Shown one piece after another: positions 59,664-64,000 of a stretch of DNA of 64,000 nt (its first letter is position 1; each line of letters begins with the position of its first letter). The notes beneath the pieces are model-generated. The model saw only the letters and a list, made by a program, of their open reading frames with translations, searched no databases and was not told the origin of the DNA. The stretch is from Streptomyces liangshanensis. Its GTDB lineage: Bacteria; Actinomycetota; Actinomycetes; Streptomycetales; Streptomycetaceae. The stretch lies in contig NZ_CP050177.1 in assembly GCF_011694815.1 (NCBI RefSeq), forward strand, positions 5,558,001 through 5,622,000, in the 5' to 3' direction. A program made the position numbers and the translations under genes.

Positions 59664-60812
59664 GTGATCCTGAAAACCTTTGGCTGGTCGTTCGCCATCA
59701 CGGCGGTCGGCCTGGCCTTCGCGGCCTGGCAGTGGGGGTGGGAGGCGTTCGGGATCGTACTGATCCTGTCGATCCTCGAAATCTCCCTGTCGTTCGACAA
59801 CGCGGTCGTCAACGCCGGGATCCTGAAGAAGATGAATGCCTTCTGGCAGAAGATCTTCCTCACCGTGGGCATCCTCATCGCGGTGTTCGGCATGCGGCTG
59901 GTGTTCCCCGTCGTCATCGTCGCCATCAGCGCCAAGGTCGGTCCGATCGACGCGGTTCAGCTCGCGCTCGACGACCCCGACCGCTACAAGGCCCTCGTCA
60001 CCGACGCGCACCCGGGGATCGCCGCCTTCGGTGGAATGTTCCTGCTGATGATCTTCCTCGACTTCATCTTCGAGGACCGGGACATCAAGTGGCTCGGCTG
60101 GCTGGAACGCCCGCTGGCCAAGCTCGGCAAGGTCGACATGCTGTCCGTCTGCGTCGCGCTGATCGCCCTGCTCGGCACCGCGCTGACGTTCGCCACCCAC
60201 GCGCACACGAGCACGGGAACGCAGGACAAGTCGGCGACGGTCCTGCTCGCCGGGGTCGCCGGCCTGATCACCTACCTCGTCGTCGGCGGCCTCTCGGCGT
60301 TCTTCGAGAACCGCCTGGAGGAGCAGGAGGAGCAGGAGCACGAGGCGGAGGAGAAGGCCAAGGCCGAGGGCAAGGAAGTCTCCGCGATCGGCCTCGCCGG
60401 CAAGGCCGCGTTCTTTCTCTTCCTCTACCTGGAGGTCCTCGACGCCTCCTTCTCGTTCGACGGGGTCATCGGTGCCTTCGCCATCACCAACCAGATCTTC
60501 TGGATGGCGCTCGGACTCGGCATCGGCGCGATGTACGTCCGGTCGCTCACCGTCTACCTGGTCCGCCAGGGCACCCTGGACGACTACGTCTACCTGGAGC
60601 ACGGCGCGCACTACGCGATCGGTGCGCTCTCCGTGATCCTGCTGGTCACCATCCAGCACTCGATCAACGAAGTGATCACCGGACTTGTCGGGATTGTTCT
60701 GATCGCCGCCTCGTTCTGGTCCTCCGTGCGCCGTAACAAGGCGCTGGAGGCGGCGGGCGGTGACGAGGACCGCAAGGACCCGGACGAGGACAAAACAGCG
60801 GTCAGCGTCTGA
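59664..60812 (+). CDS. DUF475/TerC-superfamily membrane protein
   Basis: A 382-residue integral membrane protein with about eight to nine helices. TerC-type metal motifs occur in two halves: EISLSFDNAVVNAGI near residue 42 and DASFSFDGVIGAF near residue 265, each with the conserved Asp in a membrane helix. A charged, Glu/Lys-rich loop at about 215-240 separates the halves, and the C-terminus is acidic. TerC relatives export or load Mn2+ or tellurite-linked metals. The start is GTG 59664; a GGGGTAG lies upstream. It is co-directional with terD copy 2 and probably works with it. Confidence 0.9.
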   Translation: MILKTFGWSFAITAVGLAFAAWQWGWEAFGIVLILSILEISLSFDNAVVNAGILKKMNAFWQKIFLTVGILIAVFGMRLVFPVVIVAISAKVGPIDAVQLALDDPDRYKALVTDAHPGIAAFGGMFLLMIFLDFIFEDRDIKWLGWLERPLAKLGKVDMLSVCVALIALLGTALTFATHAHTSTGTQDKSATVLLAGVAGLITYLVVGGLSAFFENRLEEQEEQEHEAEEKAKAEGKEVSAIGLAGKAAFFLFLYLEVLDASFSFDGVIGAFAITNQIFWMALGLGIGAMYVRSLTVYLVRQGTLDDYVYLEHGAHYAIGALSVILLVTIQHSINEVITGLVGIVLIAASFWSSVRRNKALEAAGGDEDRKDPDEDKTAVSV

Positions 60813-60920
60813 TCCGTACCTGATCCGTACCCGGCCCTTGCGGGACCCGTGCTCCGGTGAGCCCGTGGTGAGCCCGGCCCCGCCGGGTGTGACAGGACGG
60901 GGAACGAGGGAACGCTCCGG

Positions 60921-60960
60921 ACGGGGCGGCCGGGAGGCGGAAGCCTCGCGGCCGCCCCGT
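60921..60960 (+). terminator. Terminator after the DUF475 gene
   Basis: ACGGGGCGGCC (60921-60931) and GGCCGCCCCGT (60950-60960) pair exactly over 11 bases, with an inner GAGGC/GCCTC hairpin and a following TTGTT. Confidence 0.87.
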
Positions 60961-61006
60961 TGTTCGGTGTGTTGCCGGTGAGTCGACGACGAAGTTGGGG
61001 TGGGAC

Positions 61007-61747
61007 ATGGCCTTCTGGGACAACCTGTGGCAGGGGGGACGCGCGTCGCAGTTCGATTCGGGGAGTTCGCACACCAACTCCATCGAACTGACGAAGCGCC
61101 GTCCGTCGGTCTCGCTCTCCAAGCAGGGCGCGGCGGCGGGCAATCTGCGGGTGAACCTCTCCTGGCGGATGCGTACGTCCGACATCGGGGGCCGGTCCAA
61201 GCAGAGCGGCCGGCTGCTGCGCCACCCGCTGAAGCTCTTCCAGCCCGAGGTGGTGCAGGCGCACACCCAGGGGTTCGTCAACGTGGACCTCGACCTGGGC
61301 TGCATGTACGAACTGGCCGACGGCAGCAAGGGCGTGGTCCAGCCGCTGGGCAACTTCTTCGGGGACCTCAACGCGGCGCCGTACATCAAGCTCAGCGGCG
61401 ACGACCGGTTCGGCGGCTCCTCCGGCGAGACGATCTTCATCAACCTCGACCACCACGAGGAGATCAAGCGGCTCCTGGTCTTCGTCTACATCTACGACCA
61501 GACGCCGGCCTTCGACCGTACGCACGCCACGATCACGCTCTACCCGAGCAACGGGCCGCGCGTCGAGATCGAGTTGGACGAGCACGCGCCGCAGGCCCGG
61601 TCCTGCGCGGTGTTCTCCCTGGAGACCGTCAAGGGCGAGCTGATCGTTCGCCGGGAGGTGAAGTTCGTCTACGGCTTCCAGGCGGAGCTGGACCGGCTGT
61701 ACGGCTGGGGGCTGCAATGGGGGCGCGGCTACAAGACGAAGACCTGA
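61007..61747 (+). CDS. TerD-superfamily protein with DNA-/partner-binding-like extension
   Basis: A 246-residue Ter-type protein. Its first ~55 residues (MAFWDNLWQGGRASQFDSG) are unlike the short TerDs, then the TerD-like beta-domain follows (VNVDLDLGCMYELADGSKG; LSGDDRFGGSSGETIFINL; LVFVYIYDQTPAFDRTHATI). The calcium motif is VDLDLGCM. It resembles the family usually named tellurium resistance TerF/TerA-like, with a long C-terminal WGLQWGRGYKTKT. ATG 61007 follows GGGGTGGG. It converges on another TerD-family gene. Function in metal or stress sensing is inferred from family. Confidence 0.82.
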   Translation: MAFWDNLWQGGRASQFDSGSSHTNSIELTKRRPSVSLSKQGAAAGNLRVNLSWRMRTSDIGGRSKQSGRLLRHPLKLFQPEVVQAHTQGFVNVDLDLGCMYELADGSKGVVQPLGNFFGDLNAAPYIKLSGDDRFGGSSGETIFINLDHHEEIKRLLVFVYIYDQTPAFDRTHATITLYPSNGPRVEIELDEHAPQARSCAVFSLETVKGELIVRREVKFVYGFQAELDRLYGWGLQWGRGYKTKT

Positions 61748-61772
61748 GCATGGCCGTCGTACGAACCCGTCC

Positions 61773-61796
61773 CGGACGGGCCCCCGGGCCCGTCCG
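61773..61796. terminator. Convergent terminator in the Ter cluster
   Basis: CGGACGGGCCC (61773-61783) pairs exactly with GGGCCCGTCCG (61786-61796), between two converging TerD-family genes. Confidence 0.8.
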
Positions 61797-61803
61797 CCGG
61801 TGC

Positions 61804-62700
61804 CTAGGAGTTGAGGAACTGCGGGCCCATCGGCGGCAGCCGGAAGTTCGGGTCGGGGGCGGGCGCGGCCGCTGCGGCGGGCTGCGGGTACCCGTACGCG
61901 GGCTGCGGCGACGCGGCCGGCTGCGGATAGCCGTACCCGGACGGGTCGCCCCCGGCCGCCGGCTGCGGGTAGCCGTACGCGGGCGGCTGCGAGGGCAGCG
62001 GCGGCTGGGGTACGTACGCGGGGGCGGCGGGCGGCTGGACGGCCGTCACCGGGCCCGGTCCCGGCCAAGCGGCGGTCGCCTGATCGTCGGGGGAGGGCGC
62101 GGCCGGCTCCGGGGCGGAGTCGGCGGGATCGGCCGTGTCGTCCACGGAGACGCCGAACGCCGTCGCCAGGCCGATCAGACCGCTCAGGTAGCCCTGCCCC
62201 ACCGCCCGGAACTTCCAGGCGTCCCCGCGCCGGTACAGCTCGCCGCAGATGACCGCGGTCTCGTCGCCCGTCTCCGGCTGGACGTCGAACACGGCCAGCG
62301 GCTCGCCGTCGGCCACGTGGGCGTCGTACAGCAGGATCCGCAGGTCACGCACCTGCCGGAAGGTGCCCGCCTCCTCGCCGTCGTCGTCGCAGGACGCCGC
62401 GAGGACCACTTGGTCCACCGAGCGGTCGAGCGCGCCGAGGTCCGCCTCGACGGAGTCGGTCAGCCCCTCGCTGACCTGCTTCTTCGACAGCCGCCTGACC
62501 AGCCCGGAGGGGTGGCGGGGCTGGTTGTAGAACACGAAGTCGTCGTCCGAACGCACCCGGCCGTCGGTCCCGAGCAACAGGGCCGAGGCGTCCACGTCGG
62601 GGACCCCGGTGCCCGGGGACCAGCGCAGCACGGCCCGTACGGCGGTGGCGTCGAGCGGGACGTTCGAGCCCTTCAGCATCGCGTGCGTCATGCGGGCCAT
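61804..62700 (-). CDS. TerD-family protein with Tyr-Gly-Tyr-Pro repeat tail
   Basis: A 298-residue protein: TerD domain at 1-190 ([25 protein letters not shown] region; calcium motif [45 protein letters not shown]) plus a Pro-rich low-complexity tail. The tail contains three YGYPQPA units and closely spaced PAAP/PQPP runs, ending [14 protein letters not shown]. Such tails can drive phase separation or bind partners. ATG 62700 (MARMTHAML) follows GGGGAAGG; ATG 62691 is an alternative. It faces the HpcH/HpaI-type lyase divergently. Confidence 0.88.
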   Translation of the reverse strand: MARMTHAMLKGSNVPLDATAVRAVLRWSPGTGVPDVDASALLLGTDGRVRSDDDFVFYNQPRHPSGLVRRLSKKQVSEGLTDSVEADLGALDRSVDQVVLAASCDDDGEEAGTFRQVRDLRILLYDAHVADGEPLAVFDVQPETGDETAVICGELYRRGDAWKFRAVGQGYLSGLIGLATAFGVSVDDTADPADSAPEPAAPSPDDQATAAWPGPGPVTAVQPPAAPAYVPQPPLPSQPPAYGYPQPAAGGDPSGYGYPQPAASPQPAYGYPQPAAAAAPAPDPNFRLPPMGPQFLNS

Positions 62701-62805
62701 CCTGCCTTCCCCAGGGCGGCGGGGACAACGTGGGATCGGGCTCCATGTCCAGGACACAGGCACGAAGCGGACGAGTTACCTGGATTTCACGCACACGGGG
62801 AACTC

Positions 62806-62832
62806 TTGACACCTGTCCATACGTACTATTAC
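62806..62832 (+). promoter_or_regulatory. Probable promoter of the HpcH/HpaI-type lyase gene
   Basis: TTGACA (62806-62811) and TATTAC (62827-62832) are 15 bases apart, or 16 if the -35 is read as CTTGAC. This gives a leader of about 40 bases ending with GGGGGA 6 bases before ATG 62878. Spacing is short, so confidence is moderate. Confidence 0.55.
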
Positions 62833-62877
62833 CGGCCACATGTCCAACCGGCCACACCGGCAGTTCGGGGGATTCAC

Positions 62878-64000
62878 ATGCGTCATTTCGGGCATATCCC
62901 GCCCACTGCCCGCGAGGGCCTCTTCCATCAGCAGCCGTGCGAGTTCACCGCCGACTCGCCTGCCCGCGTCATGTCGGCCGCCCTCGGGGCGACGCTCTAC
63001 AGCCCGGCGACGCGCCCGCGCCTCGCCGACGACGTGATCAAACAACACCGCTCGGGAGTCGTCTCCATGGTGTTGTGCCTGGAGGACTCCATCGACGACT
63101 CGGAAGTCGAGGCCGGCGAGGACAACCTCGTCCGGCAGTTCGCCGACCTCGAGACGCGCGGGGAAGAACTGCCGCTGCTCTTCATCCGCGTCCGCGAGCC
63201 GGAGCAGATCCCGGACCTCGTGGCCCGGATCGGACCCGCCGCCCGGCTGCTGTCCGGATTTGTACTCCCCAAGTTCACCGCCGAGCGCGGCACGCCCTTC
63301 CTGGAGGCGATCGCCGACACCGAGGAACGCACCGGCCGCCGGCTCTTCGCCATGCCCGTCCTCGAATCGCCCGAGCTGCTCCACCTGGAGACCAGGGCCG
63401 AGACACTCGCCGGCATCGCCGGGATCGTCGACAAGTACCGCGAGCGGGTCCTCGCCCTGCGCCTGGGCGTCACCGATTTCTGCTCCGCGTACGGCCTGCG
63501 CCGCTCGCCCGACATGACGGCGTACGACGTACGGATCGTCGCCGGGATCATCGAGGACGTCGTGAACGTCCTGGGCCGCGCCGACGGCACGGGCTTCACC
63601 GTCACCGGGCCCGTCTGGGAGTACTTCCGCACCCAGGAGCGCATGTTCAAGCCCCAGCTGCGCCGCAGCCCCTTCCAGGAGGGGCGCGCCGAGGAACTGC
63701 GCACCGCCCTCATCGAGCACGACCTGGACGGGCTGCTGCGCGAGATCGAGCTGGACCGGGCCAACGGCCTCCAGGGCAAGACCTGCATCCACCCCTCGCA
63801 CGTGCTGCCCGTGCACGCGCTGTCGGTGGTCAGCCACGAGGAGTTCTCGGACGCGCAGGACATCCTGCGCCCCGAGCGCGGCGGGGGCGGGGTGCTGCGC
63901 TCGGCGTACACGAACAAGATGAACGAGGTGAAGCCCCACCGCGCGTGGGCCGAACGCACCCTCCAGCGCGCCGAGGTCTTCGGTGTCGCGCGCGAGGACG
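62878..64000 (+). CDS. HpcH/HpaI aldolase / citrate-lyase-like protein, 5' part
   Basis: A gene open at the right edge, with at least 374 residues visible. The TIM-barrel family features are SAALGATLYSPATRPRLADD, the metal/substrate motif VLCLEDSIDDSEVEAGE (Glu-Asp ligands), FIRVREPEQIPDL, FVLPKFTAERG, FAMPVLESPELLH, LRLGVTDFCSAYG, and the C-terminal GKTCIHPSHV signature of citrate-lyase beta-like enzymes. This is the type that recurs in the metabolite-making part of Ter gene clusters, next to phosphoribosyltransferase and ATP-grasp genes, which may follow beyond the edge. It begins after a TTGACA promoter and GGGGGA site. Confidence 0.9.
   Translation, partial: MRHFGHIPPTAREGLFHQQPCEFTADSPARVMSAALGATLYSPATRPRLADDVIKQHRSGVVSMVLCLEDSIDDSEVEAGEDNLVRQFADLETRGEELPLLFIRVREPEQIPDLVARIGPAARLLSGFVLPKFTAERGTPFLEAIADTEERTGRRLFAMPVLESPELLHLETRAETLAGIAGIVDKYRERVLALRLGVTDFCSAYGLRRSPDMTAYDVRIVAGIIEDVVNVLGRADGTGFTVTGPVWEYFRTQERMFKPQLRRSPFQEGRAEELRTALIEHDLDGLLREIELDRANGLQGKTCIHPSHVLPVHALSVVSHEEFSDAQDILRPERGGGGVLRSAYTNKMNEVKPHRAWAERTLQRAEVFGVARED

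Overview
The window is high-GC actinobacterial chromosome, almost certainly Streptomyces. The codon bias, frequent GTG starts with GGAGG-type ribosome sites, an HrdA-type sigma factor beside dnaG, a fasR-fabD-fabH-acpP-fabF locus, DUF3145, DUF3052, a homodimeric AceE and several TerD paralogues all fit the conserved core of a Streptomyces chromosome rather than an arm. I see no insertion sequence, prophage, CRISPR array or biosynthetic megasynthase. About 57 genes are supported; the first (dgt) and the last (HpcH/HpaI-type lyase) are cut by the window edges.

Layout. 1-5.6 kb: dgt end, an FAD reductase, DNA primase and an HrdA-like sigma factor. 5.7-11.4 kb (minus strand): a heterodimeric ABC exporter with one degenerate ATP site, xylulokinase and a YtxH-type small protein. 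11.6-12.0 kb: two tandem tRNA-Asn genes with a perfect terminator, then a CAU-anticodon tRNA. 12.4-15.5 kb: a luciferase-like oxidoreductase and a divergent MarR/MFS pair. 15.5-18.7 kb: a membrane Ser/Thr kinase divergent from an ECF sigma factor that is followed by two paralogous exported proteins, with a perfect CRP-type palindrome between the paralogues. 18.9-25.6 kb: an SAM methyltransferase, an ATP-grasp protein, a divergent MreB/Mbl-like actin co-directional with a GAF histidine kinase, two unknowns and a MarR regulator. 25.7-32.3 kb: quinone oxidoreductase, Ohr peroxidase, M14 carboxypeptidase, an EI24-type membrane protein and a pyroglutamyl-peptidase-like protein that lacks the family cysteine. 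32.4-39.6 kb: TetR plus GH3 beta-glucosidase, aldose epimerase, SGNH lipoprotein, DUF3145 and a beta-hydroxyacid dehydrogenase-like protein. 39.7-44.6 kb: the fatty-acid synthase II locus under FasR. 44.7-53.8 kb: pirin, serine hydrolase, GNAT, MerR with aldo/keto reductase, DUF4429/SHOCT protein, DUF1023 hydrolase, a TetR/MFS efflux pair and an I36-like secreted protein. 53.9-58.1 kb: AceE, DUF3052 and an AhpE-like peroxiredoxin. 58.3-64 kb: a Ter-type stress cluster (four TerD-family proteins, a TerC/DUF475 membrane protein and the start of an HpcH/HpaI-type lyase).

Functional themes. Central metabolism: FAS II plus PDH E1 supply and use acetyl-CoA. Regulated efflux: two MFS pumps each face their own regulator across an operator-bearing gap. 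Redox and stress defence: Ohr, AhpE, quinone reductases and TerD. The least explained parts are the kinase/ECF/paralogue module, the Mbl-like/histidine-kinase pair in which both ATP-binding folds look eroded, the Cys-to-Ser peptidase homologue and the Ter cluster running off the right edge. Gene boundaries and motifs were read by eye; no database search was run.
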